From positions 1,302,001 to 1,366,000 of the forward strand of contig NZ_RCWN01000001.1 in the NCBI RefSeq assembly GCF_003668555.1: a stretch of 64,000 bases of DNA. Direction: 5' to 3'. The position numbers were made by a program, and so were the translations under genes. Of this stretch, positions 37,583 through 49,040 are shown in pieces. Below the pieces are notes generated by a model that was not told the origin of the DNA, searched no databases, and saw only the letters and a program-made list of their open reading frames with translations. This stretch comes from Notoacmeibacter ruber. GTDB taxonomy: Bacteria; Pseudomonadota; Alphaproteobacteria; Rhizobiales; Rhizobiaceae. Every line of letters begins with the position of its first letter. Positions within the stretch are counted from its first letter, which is position 1.

Positions 37583-37612
37583 GCCGGGCGGATTTTGAAT
37601 GTCCCGCCCGGC
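37583..37612 (-). terminator. Probable terminator after glsB-type gene
   Basis: A perfect 9-bp stem (GCCGGGCGG / CCGCCCGGC) with a 12-base loop lies downstream of the GlsB-type gene on the minus strand and upstream of lipA. Only a short mixed T run (TCTTGCT) follows, so termination may be partial. Confidence 0.6.
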
Positions 37613-37639
37613 CCTTATCAGATCAGCTATGCAGTTTTG

Positions 37640-37888
37640 TTACCGCCGGAAAAGCCTCACGATGAAAATCAGCAGGCATGCGCCGACGAAGCCGGTCAGA
37701 AGGTATTCCCAGGAGAAGGAAGCGCCAGCGCCGCTGCCAAGACCCGAAACCTGCAGGATGAAGCTGAGTACGATAGCGCCGACGACACCGAGAATGATGT
37801 TCATCAGGATGCCCATGTCGCTCTTCATGACCTTCTCGGCCAACCAGCCTGCGAGGCCACCCACGATAATCGCTGCTAGAAAACCCAT
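37640..37888 (-). CDS. GlsB/YeaQ/YmgE-family stress-response membrane protein
   Basis: This encodes an 82-residue inner-membrane protein with three hydrophobic segments. The N-terminal 'GFLAAIIVGGLAGWLAEKVM' with the 'DMGILMNIILGVVGAIV' centre is the transglycosylase-associated/GlsB family signature; no enzyme activity is established. Relatives are induced in general stress or stationary phase. AAGGAGAAAT is a strong ribosome site. The gene sits between lpd and lipA and has its own candidate stress promoter and a terminator-like hairpin, so it may be expressed apart from the pdh genes. Confidence 0.88.
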   Translation of the reverse strand: MGFLAAIIVGGLAGWLAEKVMKSDMGILMNIILGVVGAIVLSFILQVSGLGSGAGASFSWEYLLTGFVGACLLIFIVRLFRR

Positions 37889-37937
37889 AAAAATTTCTCC
37901 TTGAAATTGGTTTGAGGCATTAGAGAATTCGTGCCTT

Positions 37938-37965
37938 GTTAATGCCCGATTTCGAGAATTGTTCC
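37938..37965 (-). promoter_or_regulatory. Candidate EcfG-type stress promoter upstream of the GlsB-type gene
   Basis: On the minus strand GGAAC (37965-37961) is followed after 16 bases by CATT (37944-37941), close to the GGAAC-N16/17-CGTT consensus of EcfG/RpoE2 general stress promoters of alphaproteobacteria. It lies about 50 bases upstream of the GlsB-type start. One -10 base deviates, so this is tentative. Confidence 0.35.
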
Positions 37966-37984
37966 TAAGAGCGATGACTTACGC

Positions 37985-39427
37985 TTACGAATTCAACACT
38001 CGCCCATAGGCATCCAGCACGCTTTCCTTCATCATTTCGGAAAGGGTCGGATGGGGGAAGACGGTGTGCATCAGCTCCTCTTCGGTGGTTTCGAGGCCCA
38101 TGGCCACCACAAAACCCTGGATGAGTTCGGTCACTTCCGCGCCCACCATATGCGCCCCGAGAAGCTGCCCCGTCTTCTTGTCGAAGATCGTCTTGATGAG
38201 CCCCTCATCCTCGCCGAGCGCGATGGCCTTGCCGTTCGCCGCGAAGGGGAAGCGTCCAACGCGAATTTCGTGCCCGACTTCCTTCGCCTTCGCTTCAGTC
38301 AGGCCCACGGAGGCAACCTGCGGATGGCAGTAGGTACAGCCCGGAATTTTTGATTTATCAAGGCCGTGGACGCCTTCGACGCCGGCAATCGTCTCGACGC
38401 AGATCACGCCTTCATGCTCGGCCTTGTGTGCCAGCATCGGCGGTCCGGCGACATCGCCAATGGCATAGACTCCTTCGACATTCGTCCTGCCGTAGCCATC
38501 CACCACGATCGAACCGCGGTCGATTTTCACGCCCAGATCTTCCAGACCGAGGTTCTCGCTGTTGCTTTGAACGCCCACAGCCGAAATGAGGTGCTCTACC
38601 TCCATCGTCTCCGACTTGCCCCCCTCGCCTTCCAGGGTAGCTTTTACGCCGCTCTTCGATTTTTCGACTTTGCTGACCTTTGTCTTCAGGCGGAATTTGA
38701 TGCCCTGCTTTTCCAACTGCTTCTGCGCAATCTTGGAGATTTCGGCATCTTCCACAGGCATGATGCGGTCAACCACTTCGACCACCGTCACATCGCAGCC
38801 CATTGCATTGTAAAAGCTGGCGAACTCGACGCCGATGGCGCCCGAGCCCATGACCAGCATGCTCTTCGGCAGCGCTTTCGGCACCATCGCCTCGAAATAG
38901 GTCCAGATGCGCTCACCGTCCGGCTCGATGCCAGGCAGAACGCGCGGCCGCGCGCCCGTCGCAATGATGATGTGTTTCGCCGAATACTCACCCTCAGCTT
39001 TCACGCCTTTGGGCGACACCGGCTGCGGCTCCATCGGTTTTTTCTGAGGCTTGTCGACCTTGATCTTGCCCTTTCCGGTGAGCTTTGCTTCGCCCCAGAT
39101 AACGTCGATCTTGTTCTTCTTCATGAGCATGCCGACGCCATTATTGAGGCGTTTGGAAACGGCGCGCGACCTGTCGACCACGGCGTTCACATCCGGCTTG
39201 ACAGAGCCTTCCAGCGTGAGGCCGTAATCCTTGATATGGCTGGCATAATGCATGATCTCGGCGCTGCGGAGCAACGCCTTCGTCGGGATGCAGCCCCAGT
39301 TGAGGCAGATGCCGCCAAGGTGCTCCCGCTCCACGATCGCCGTCTTCAGTCCGAGCTGCGATGCACGGATCGCCGTTACATAGCCACCCGGCCCGGATCC
39401 AATAACAATCACATCGTAATCGGCCAT
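37985..39427 (-). CDS. lpdA: Dihydrolipoyl dehydrogenase (E3)
   Basis: This 480-residue flavoprotein reoxidises the lipoyl groups of the pyruvate dehydrogenase complex. The FAD motif GSGPGG is near the N terminus and the redox disulfide is in 'GGICLNWGCIPTKALL'. The NAD domain has 'GSGAIGVEFASFY', and the interface His-Glu pair lies in 'HPTLSEMMKE'. An insert of about 20 residues around 'KKPMEPQPVSPKG' is typical of the rhizobial Lpd subtype. GAGGAGCACTCCT precedes the ATG at 39427, 11 bases after the SGNH hydrolase gene. Confidence 0.96.
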   Translation of the reverse strand: MADYDVIVIGSGPGGYVTAIRASQLGLKTAIVEREHLGGICLNWGCIPTKALLRSAEIMHYASHIKDYGLTLEGSVKPDVNAVVDRSRAVSKRLNNGVGMLMKKNKIDVIWGEAKLTGKGKIKVDKPQKKPMEPQPVSPKGVKAEGEYSAKHIIIATGARPRVLPGIEPDGERIWTYFEAMVPKALPKSMLVMGSGAIGVEFASFYNAMGCDVTVVEVVDRIMPVEDAEISKIAQKQLEKQGIKFRLKTKVSKVEKSKSGVKATLEGEGGKSETMEVEHLISAVGVQSNSENLGLEDLGVKIDRGSIVVDGYGRTNVEGVYAIGDVAGPPMLAHKAEHEGVICVETIAGVEGVHGLDKSKIPGCTYCHPQVASVGLTEAKAKEVGHEIRVGRFPFAANGKAIALGEDEGLIKTIFDKKTGQLLGAHMVGAEVTELIQGFVVAMGLETTEEELMHTVFPHPTLSEMMKESVLDAYGRVLNS

Positions 39428-39438
39428 AGGAGTGCTCC

Positions 39439-40092
39439 TCAACTCGTGCGTTTTTTAAAGATATCGCCGACAACCAGCGCCAGTGCCCTGCCGAGGGCGG
39501 CGGTGTTCTCGGCATCAAGATGAATGCCATCATGGGGGTCTGTCTTCGCAATGGCCCCGGCATCGAAGAAGTAACAGTCTCTTTCCAGCGCCAGATCTTC
39601 GTAGCGTCTGGCGAAGCTCTTGGAATCCTCGATCGCATCGGCAAAGGTGTCGCCGTAATCGGGATCATCCGGTTTCTGAATGGCAGGTGGCGCGATAATC
39701 ATGATTGCAGGCTCTCTGGCGTCATCGACGGCTGACCACGCATGATGTCGCACCTGCTCCACAAGCCGGCCCATACCCATTGCAGCCCCACGCGCACCGG
39801 CCCCGGTAAAGGGCTTCAGGTCGTTCGTACCAAGAAACAGGATCACCAGATCGAGCGGCGCATGGCTATGTAGAAGCGTCGGCAGGATGCGCGCGCCATT
39901 ACGATCGCAATCCGCCAGATGATCATCATAACCGGTGGTCCGTCCGTTCAGACCTTCGGCAATGACGTGAAAGCCCCCGCCTAGCTCCGACTGAAGCACA
40001 TTGGGCCATCGTTTCTCGAACGGGTGGCGCGTTCGGGTGGGGCCGTCGAAGCCCCAGGTCAGCGAATCGCCGAATGCGAGTATCGTTTTCAT
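39439..40092 (-). CDS. SGNH/GDSL-type hydrolase
   Basis: This 217-residue esterase-fold protein has block I 'ILAFGDSLTWG' (Ser nucleophile), block II 'GLNGRTT', block III 'FLGTNDLK' and block V 'HDGIHLD' (Asp-His). It has no signal peptide. It resembles arylesterase/lysophospholipase TesA-type enzymes; the natural substrate is unknown. The start overlaps the acetyltransferase stop in ATGA. Its location between pdhC and lpd is conserved in many Rhizobiales. Confidence 0.9.
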   Translation of the reverse strand: MKTILAFGDSLTWGFDGPTRTRHPFEKRWPNVLQSELGGGFHVIAEGLNGRTTGYDDHLADCDRNGARILPTLLHSHAPLDLVILFLGTNDLKPFTGAGARGAAMGMGRLVEQVRHHAWSAVDDAREPAIMIIAPPAIQKPDDPDYGDTFADAIEDSKSFARRYEDLALERDCYFFDAGAIAKTDPHDGIHLDAENTAALGRALALVVGDIFKKRTS

Positions 40093-40685
40093 GAGGCCTG
40101 CTTGCTCGCGGCGCGCATGGCATACCACTCACCGGATGTCTTGGTGCCGCCAAAGGAATGATAGCTCTGGCGAGCCACCGTTTCGAAACCGCAGCGCCGG
40201 TACAGAGAAAGGGCCGGATTGTCGTCTTCGACGCCCAAACCGATGCTGTCGAAGTCGGCGTCCAGCGCGCGTCGCCGCGCGCCTTCAATCAGCTTTTTAC
40301 CAATCCCCTGCCCGCGAAAATCCCGATAAACCGCGAGCATGTTGATATACCAGCACGGGGCCAGATCATTTTCCAACAACAGCAATGAGGCTATGACCGC
40401 CCCGCAGCCGGCAATATCCTCATCGCTGTTGCGGTCGGTCAGTGGGTAATCGAGGATCATCCCAGCCACTTCATCGCCCACGATCGCGACCTGCATCTTC
40501 CGCCAGCTCATCGCATGATCGTCGGAGCGGACGCGATCACGCCCCACTTCGACGACGGACGAGAAGCCTTCCTTTTCGACCGCGCCGCGCCAAAACCACT
40601 GCGGCAGACCGTGACCGGCCATATCCGCAAGGATCGCGAGATCGGCAGCGTCCTCTCGACGCGCTGGACGGAACGTGACCGTCAT
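40089..40685 (-). CDS. GNAT-family N-acetyltransferase
   Basis: This GNAT-fold enzyme has about 198 residues. The acetyl-CoA loop is 'YRDFRGQGIGKKLIEGAR' (motif A, Q/RxxGxG/A), followed by 'IGLGVEDDNPALSLYRRCGFETVARQ' (motif B). The start is either ATG 40685 or GTG 40691; the latter overlaps the pdhC stop in GTGA. The substrate is not predictable. Its insertion between pdhC and the SGNH hydrolase with overlaps on both sides suggests cotranslation with the PDH genes. Confidence 0.85.
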   Translation of the reverse strand: MTVTFRPARREDAADLAILADMAGHGLPQWFWRGAVEKEGFSSVVEVGRDRVRSDDHAMSWRKMQVAIVGDEVAGMILDYPLTDRNSDEDIAGCGAVIASLLLLENDLAPCWYINMLAVYRDFRGQGIGKKLIEGARRRALDADFDSIGLGVEDDNPALSLYRRCGFETVARQSYHSFGGTKTSGEWYAMRAASKQAS

Positions 40686-40687
40686 GG

Positions 40688-42109
40688 TCACACCAGCATG
40701 CTCATCGGGTTTTCGACGAGACCGTGGAAGGCGTCGAGCAGTTCTGCGCCGAGCGCTCCGTCGACCGCACGGTGATCGACCGACAAAGTCACAGTCATCA
40801 CAGTCGCGATTGCGATCGCGTCATCCTTGACGATCGGACGTTTCTCACCCGCTCCGATGGCCAGAATGGTGCCATGCGGCGGATTGATCACTGCCGAGAA
40901 ATGCTTGATCCCGAACATGCCGAGGTTGGACACCGCCGTCGTACCGCCCTGATATTCTTCCGGCTTGAGTTTGCGGTCGCGTGCGCGCCTGGCGAGATCC
41001 TTCATCTCGTTGGAAATCGTCGAGAGCGTCTTCTGCTCTGCCTTGCGGATGATCGGAGTGATCAACCCGCCCGGAATCGCGACGGCAACACCGACATCGG
41101 CATGCTTGTGCTTGACCATGGCCTCTTCGGTCCAGGAAGCGTTGGCATCCGGAACGGCCTGCAGTGCCATGGCCATGGCCTTGATGATCATGTCGTTGAC
41201 CGACAGCTTGTAGGCGGGCTTCTCACCTTCTTCGGCCTTGATCATCGGCGCCGCCTTGTTGATCTGGCTGCGCAGTTTGAGCAACGCATCGATATTGACG
41301 TCACGCGTCAGATAGAAATGCGGGACGGTCTGCTTGGCCTGAACAAGGCGCTTTGCGATCGTCTTGCGCATGCCATCATGCTTGACCAGCTCGTAAGAGC
41401 CTTCTTCGAAGAGCTTGAGCACGGCATCGTCTGCCATCGGCGCCGCGGAGGCAGAGCTTTGAGCGCTCTTCGGCGTATCGGCGGCCTTTGTCGTCTCGGC
41501 CGGTTTCGACTTCTCGACATCCGCCATGACGATACGTCCGTGCGGGCCGGTGCCGGTCACGGCCGACAGGTCGATGCCCTTCTGTTGGGCGACGCGCCGT
41601 GCCAGTGGCGTGGAAAAGATCCGTTCGCCATCTTTCTTCGGCGCAGGTCCCGCCTTGATGGAATCCGCCACGGCCGTCTTGGCACCATCGGTCTTGTTCG
41701 AAGAGGCTTCCGGTTGCGGCCTGCCATGGCCTGCCCCGCCATCGCTGGAGCTTTCAGAAACCTTGGCGTCGTCGCGTGCGGCAGCCTTGTCTGGATCGGG
41801 CAGGTCCTTTTCGGGCTCGGCCTTTTCGCTCTTGCCGCTACCGCCCTTCACATCGGCCGGGTCTTCGCCTTCCTCCGCGAGGAGCGCGATCACGGCATTG
41901 ACCTTCACGCCTTCCGTGCCGGCTTCGACCAGAATTTCAGCGATCGTTCCCTCATCGACCGCTTCGACTTCCATCGTCGCCTTGTCGGTTTCGATCTCGG
42001 CAATCACGTCGCCGGGTTCGACCTTGTCGCCAACCTTGACCTGCCAGCTGGCCAGATTGCCCTCTTCCATCGTCGGGGAGAGCGCGGGCATTGTAATTTC
42101 GATAGCCAT
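40688..42109 (-). CDS. pdhC: Pyruvate dehydrogenase E2, dihydrolipoamide acetyltransferase
   Basis: This 473-residue core subunit of the PDH complex has a single N-terminal lipoyl domain with lipoyl-Lys43 ('[10 protein letters not shown]'). An acidic Ala/Pro/Lys-rich linker leads to the E1/E3-binding domain (about 165-205, '[21 protein letters not shown]') and a second linker. The catalytic domain (about 235-473) ends in '[19 protein letters not shown]', with the active-site His and Asp. AAGGACTGACGCC, overlapping the pdhB stop, provides the ribosome site. Confidence 0.96.
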   Translation of the reverse strand: MAIEITMPALSPTMEEGNLASWQVKVGDKVEPGDVIAEIETDKATMEVEAVDEGTIAEILVEAGTEGVKVNAVIALLAEEGEDPADVKGGSGKSEKAEPEKDLPDPDKAAARDDAKVSESSSDGGAGHGRPQPEASSNKTDGAKTAVADSIKAGPAPKKDGERIFSTPLARRVAQQKGIDLSAVTGTGPHGRIVMADVEKSKPAETTKAADTPKSAQSSASAAPMADDAVLKLFEEGSYELVKHDGMRKTIAKRLVQAKQTVPHFYLTRDVNIDALLKLRSQINKAAPMIKAEEGEKPAYKLSVNDMIIKAMAMALQAVPDANASWTEEAMVKHKHADVGVAVAIPGGLITPIIRKAEQKTLSTISNEMKDLARRARDRKLKPEEYQGGTTAVSNLGMFGIKHFSAVINPPHGTILAIGAGEKRPIVKDDAIAIATVMTVTLSVDHRAVDGALGAELLDAFHGLVENPMSMLV

Positions 42110-42113
42110 GGCG

Positions 42114-43607
42114 TCAGTCCTTATACGTCACGGCCTTAACGGCCTCGATCACTTCGCCGACATTGGGAAGTGCTAGTTTTTCCAGATTGGCGGCATAGGG
42201 CATCGGAACGTCCTTGCCGGCGATGGTGACGACCGGCGCATCCAGATAATCGAATGCGCGCCGCTGCACCTGGTTCGCGATGAAGTCCCCGACGGAACTC
42301 TGTGGGAAGCCCTCTTCCACAGTGACCAGCCGGTTTGTCTTCTTGACGCTCTCGATCACCGTCTCGAGGTCCATCGGGCGAATGGTCCGAAGGTCGATGA
42401 CTTCGGCTTCGATACCCATGCCGGCGAGTTCGTCGGCGGCCTTGATGGCGTACGTCATTCCGATGCCGAAACTGACCAGCGTGACATCATCACCGGAGCG
42501 ATGGATGCGCGCCTTGCCGATCGGCAGAACGAAATCCTCCATCTTCGGCACTTCGAAACTCTGGCCGTAGAGGATTTCGTTCTCAAGAAAGATGACCGGG
42601 TTCGGATCGCGGATGGCGGCCTTGAGAAGGCCCTTTGCATCGGCCGCACTATAGGGCTGGATCACTTTCAGACCGGGCACATGCGAATACCACGCGGCAT
42701 AATCCTGGCTGTGCTGCGCGGCCACGCGGGCGGCGGCGCCGTTCGGCCCGCGAAAAACGATGGGAGAGCCCATCTGCCCGCCTGCCATATAGCGCGTCTT
42801 CGCAGCCGAATTGACGATCTGGTCGATCGCCTGCATCGCGAAGTTGAAGGTCATGAATTCCACGATCGGTCGCAGGCCGGCCATCGCGGCGCCCACACCG
42901 ACACCGGCGAAACCATGTTCGGTGATCGGCGTATCGACCACGCGCTTGGAGCCGAATTCGTCGAGCAGTCCCTGCGTGACCTTGTAGGCACCCTGATACT
43001 CGGCCACTTCTTCGCCCATCACGAAGACACGGTCATCGTTGCGCATCTCTTCGGCCATGGCGTCGCGCAGAGCTTCGCGAACCGTGGTCTCCTGCATTTC
43101 CGTCCCTTCCGGAACTTCACGAAGCTGTGAGGGATCGGGTTTGCGGGGCTGGGGATGGACTTTCCCCTCGGCCGGCACGCGCCTCGCCTCGATATCGCTG
43201 ACCGGATTGCCCTCGGAAGCTTTGCCCTCACCACCCGCGCCATCGGCTGTGCGAGCGGAATGGGGATCGGCATCACCTGATCCGGCGTCAGCGGCCTCTT
43301 CGGTGTCATCGGCCTGTGTCGACCCGGAACCGGAAGCGGCGCTATCCAGAGCGCTTTCGTCTTCGCCCTCTTCCAGAAGAATGGCGATGGGAGAATTGAC
43401 CTTTACGTTTTCGGTCCCTTCATCGACGAGGATCTTGCCGAGAGTCCCCTCATCGGCAGCCTCCACTTCCATCGTGGCCTTGTCTGTTTCGATTTCGGCG
43501 ATCACCTCGCCGGGTTCGATCTTGTCACCTACGGATTTGAGCCACTTGGCAAGGGTACCTTCCTCCATTGTCGGAGAGAGGGCGGGCATGGTCACTTCAA
43601 TGGTCAT
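42114..43607 (-). CDS. pdhB: Pyruvate dehydrogenase E1 beta with N-terminal lipoyl domain
   Basis: This 497-residue subunit is longer than a standard E1 beta of about 330 residues because it carries an N-terminal lipoyl domain (lipoyl-Lys43, '[13 protein letters not shown]') and an acidic linker of about 90 residues rich in Asp, Glu, Gly, Ser. The transketolase-like core begins near '[14 protein letters not shown]', with '[18 protein letters not shown]' and '[21 protein letters not shown]'. This architecture is known from Sinorhizobium and other alphaproteobacteria. GGAGG precedes the ATG. It needs lipoylation by LipA, encoded downstream. Confidence 0.96.
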   Translation of the reverse strand: MTIEVTMPALSPTMEEGTLAKWLKSVGDKIEPGEVIAEIETDKATMEVEAADEGTLGKILVDEGTENVKVNSPIAILLEEGEDESALDSAASGSGSTQADDTEEAADAGSGDADPHSARTADGAGGEGKASEGNPVSDIEARRVPAEGKVHPQPRKPDPSQLREVPEGTEMQETTVREALRDAMAEEMRNDDRVFVMGEEVAEYQGAYKVTQGLLDEFGSKRVVDTPITEHGFAGVGVGAAMAGLRPIVEFMTFNFAMQAIDQIVNSAAKTRYMAGGQMGSPIVFRGPNGAAARVAAQHSQDYAAWYSHVPGLKVIQPYSAADAKGLLKAAIRDPNPVIFLENEILYGQSFEVPKMEDFVLPIGKARIHRSGDDVTLVSFGIGMTYAIKAADELAGMGIEAEVIDLRTIRPMDLETVIESVKKTNRLVTVEEGFPQSSVGDFIANQVQRRAFDYLDAPVVTIAGKDVPMPYAANLEKLALPNVGEVIEAVKAVTYKD

Positions 43608-43707
43608 CGGCGTTCCTCCCCTGCCACGGATATAGTTCCGGTTTTCGGCAGGACTGGCTGAAATGGCTTAACGGAATGATGGGATTGCAGCACGGAGCAG
43701 CGGGCCA

Positions 43708-44835
43708 TTATGCGGCCTCGCTCCCATCTTCGGCATAGATGTCCGTCCATAGTTCGGAAGGATCCGGCTCCGAGTCGTTCTGGGCAAATTCTGCCGCATC
43801 GTTGACGATACCGCGGATTTCCTTGTCGATGGCTTTCACATCTTCCTCTGCCATGCCGTGATCTTCGACAAGCCGCGTCTTGACCCGCTCGATGGGGTCG
43901 TGTTCGCGGTCCTTCATCTTGTCGACCTCGTCCTTCGAGCGATATTTGGCCGGATCGCTCATCGAATGGCCGCGATAGCGATAGGTCTTCATCTCCAGAA
44001 TGATCGGACCGTTGCCTTCGCGGACGAACGCCGCGGCCTCTTCCGCAGCCGCCTTCACCGCACGAACATCCATCCCGTCGACTTCCATCCCTGGAATACG
44101 GAAGGAAACGCCACGTTGGTTAAAGTGGGTTTCGGCCGAAGAGCGTGTCACCGACGTGCCCATCGCATACTGGTTGTTCTCGATAATGTAGATAACCGGC
44201 AGGTCCCAGAGCGAGGCCATGTTGAACGACTCGTAGACCTGTCCCTGGTTGGCCGCGCCGTCTCCGAAATAGGTGCAGCACAGATTGCCGTTTTCCCGAT
44301 ACCGGTTGGCAAAGGCGATCCCGGTGCCTAGCGAAACCTGCGCTCCGACGATGCCGTGACCGCCGTAGAAATGCTTGTCGCGGCTGAACATGTGCATCGA
44401 GCCGCCTTTGCCCTTGGAGTAGCCGCCCTGCCGACCCGTGAGTTCGGCCATGACGCCCTTCGGGTCCATACCCGTCGCGAGCATATGGCCGTGGTCACGA
44501 TAGGCCGTGATGACCTGATCGCCCTCGTTGAGAACCATCTGGACACCGGTCACGACCGCTTCCTGCCCGATATAGAGGTGACAGAACCCGCCGATCAGGC
44601 CGCGACCGTAAAGCTGGCCGGCCTTTTCCTCGAACCGCCGTATAAGGAGCATGTCGCGATAGGCTTGCTTGTCCTCCTCGATACCGAACTTCATGGGCTC
44701 TGGTGGTGTTCGGACGAGGTCGGAGTTTTTGTCGATCTCTGCCGCACTCTTCGCACTGCTACGCGACGATGAGCGCCGAGCCGTGCCGGATTTGCCGGAG
44801 GGTTTCTTGTTTGCCGTTTCGCGACTGGATACCAT
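43708..44835 (-). CDS. pdhA: Pyruvate dehydrogenase E1 alpha
   Basis: This 375-residue thiamine-diphosphate subunit decarboxylates pyruvate. The ThDP motif 'GDGAANQGQVYESFNMASLWDLPVIYIIENN' is complete, and 'YRYRGHSMSDPAKYRSKDEV' contains the phosphorylation-loop region. The first 45 residues are a Lys/Ser-rich basic extension absent from many homologues ('KKPSGKSGTARRSSSRSSAK'), possibly a docking segment. GGGAGAGTCC precedes the ATG. It is the first gene of the pdh run, after a 134-base gap from ftsB. Confidence 0.96.
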   Translation of the reverse strand: MVSSRETANKKPSGKSGTARRSSSRSSAKSAAEIDKNSDLVRTPPEPMKFGIEEDKQAYRDMLLIRRFEEKAGQLYGRGLIGGFCHLYIGQEAVVTGVQMVLNEGDQVITAYRDHGHMLATGMDPKGVMAELTGRQGGYSKGKGGSMHMFSRDKHFYGGHGIVGAQVSLGTGIAFANRYRENGNLCCTYFGDGAANQGQVYESFNMASLWDLPVIYIIENNQYAMGTSVTRSSAETHFNQRGVSFRIPGMEVDGMDVRAVKAAAEEAAAFVREGNGPIILEMKTYRYRGHSMSDPAKYRSKDEVDKMKDREHDPIERVKTRLVEDHGMAEEDVKAIDKEIRGIVNDAAEFAQNDSEPDPSELWTDIYAEDGSEAA

Positions 44836-44969
44836 GGACTCTCCCTTCGTCGGCGCATTACACGCCGAACCCTTTGCGGTTGCCGGTTACATAGACGAAA
44901 CCGTCCACTCCTCCCATTCGGCCACCGAATATGAGCTATGCTGTCGTTTTTTTGGAATGTGGCAAGGGG

Positions 44970-45278
44970 TCAGGGACGGATTATCAGTTCATTCGGTCCG
45001 ATAACGCCAAGTTGACGCCGCGCCATCTCGTCCAGCATGTCACGTGAGATCGTCCCATCCTGTAGCTGAACGGTGCGCTTTTCCAGCTCACTGTGGCGGT
45101 GCGTAAGGACTGCGAGTTCCTCGCGCAGGTCCGCCAACCGCGCTTCGTGGCGGGCATTGGCCTCGGTGCCGTAATTGCCCTGAACGGTATGATGAGAAAA
45201 ATAGGCAAGGCAAAGCCCTGTCAGAACGGGCAGGATCAGCCCCTTCCAGCGCTTCTGTTTATATTGCCGGGTCCACAT
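44970..45278 (-). CDS. FtsB/DivIC-type septum formation initiator
   Basis: This encodes a 102-residue bitopic membrane protein. A short basic N terminus ('WTRQYKQKRWKG') is followed by one transmembrane helix (about residues 13-33) and a periplasmic coiled coil ('RLADLREELAVLTHRHSELEKR'), matching the FtsB/DivIC family of divisome linkers. AGGAG six bases upstream fixes the start at 45278. It lies between eno and pdhA, the usual FtsB location next to enolase. Confidence 0.88.
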   Translation of the reverse strand: MWTRQYKQKRWKGLILPVLTGLCLAYFSHHTVQGNYGTEANARHEARLADLREELAVLTHRHSELEKRTVQLQDGTISRDMLDEMARRQLGVIGPNELIIRP

Positions 45279-45352
45279 CTCCGGCTCCTGCCTCTTATGG
45301 ATCATTAGACAACCAAGCGCGATTCGCACTTAATTTGAAGTTACCGCGCATG

Positions 45353-45379
45353 AAAAAGCCGGCCACGATGGGGCCGGCT
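45353..45379 (-). terminator. Rho-independent terminator after eno
   Basis: A perfect 8-bp stem AGCCGGCC / GGCCGGCT with a 7-base loop is followed on the minus strand by TTTTC. It separates eno from the downstream ftsB-pdh genes. Confidence 0.88.
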
Positions 45380-45403
45380 CTTCCAGAACATGGCTAAGCC
45401 CGA

Positions 45404-46720
<1,317 letters not shown>

Positions 46721-46767
46721 TTAGGGGAACAGGTTGCGCCTTTCAACGCACCAGTATCACCGGACAT

Positions 46768-46798
46768 GGAAAACCCGGCGGCCATTTCGGCCGCCGGG
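46768..46798 (-). terminator. Rho-independent terminator after the PRC-barrel gene
   Basis: A perfect 10-bp stem CCCGGCGGCC / GGCCGCCGGG with a 5-base loop is followed by TTTTCC on the minus strand, 27 bases after the PRC-barrel stop and before eno. Confidence 0.88.
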
Positions 46799-46824
46799 CA
46801 GGCAATCATTGTCAGCTTGTGCTT

Positions 46825-47178
46825 TTACCGCAAACCGTAATGGGTCATCGCAGTCGTGCGGGCCCGCTCGCCATCATCCTTGGTCAGTTCGTGGATGGTG
46901 TCCTGTGGCGCAGTCTCGAGCTGCTCCTTAGTGAAGGGCACGATATAGCCGCCCTGATTGTCCTCGTAGTTGAGCGAGGCCCAAGGGACGGCATGGTACT
47001 TCTCTCCGACACCAAGGAAGCCGCCGAAACCAACGACGGCAAACTTGATGGTGTCGGATGTCTTGTCGAGAATAACGTCTTCGACTTCACCAATCTTGTC
47101 GCCGGATGTGTTGTAGACGGCGGTACCGATGACGCGCGATGCGCGAATGGCAGTGGTGTGTCCGGTTGCTGTAGGCAT
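46825..47178 (-). CDS. PRC-barrel domain protein
   Basis: This encodes 117 residues forming one PRC-barrel: 'IRASRVIGTAVYNTSGDKIGEVEDVILDK' and 'KFAVVGFGGFLGVGEKYHAVPW' are the family pattern, followed by a polar C-terminal tail. Such small stand-alone PRC proteins are common and multicopy in Rhizobiales and are often linked to stress; their biochemical role is unknown. The gene is monocistronic with a strong terminator. Confidence 0.88.
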   Translation of the reverse strand: MPTATGHTTAIRASRVIGTAVYNTSGDKIGEVEDVILDKTSDTIKFAVVGFGGFLGVGEKYHAVPWASLNYEDNQGGYIVPFTKEQLETAPQDTIHELTKDDGERARTTAMTHYGLR

Positions 47179-47291
47179 GGGGCATATCCTCGTGTTGTTC
47201 CCAAAGTTGGAGAACGCGAGGGCCGCCGCACCGTTGCATAAACGTTTTCAACAAAGCTGATAAATCCCAGCGGAGAGCACCCTCGAGACAA

Positions 47292-49028
<1,737 letters not shown>

Positions 49029-49040
49029 TCAAGCTTCCGT

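Noticed and set aside
40724..42139. 471-codon plus-strand open frame opposite pdhC
   Set aside because: It mirrors the repetitive, acidic pdhC linker and conserved domains and shows no protein-like pattern.
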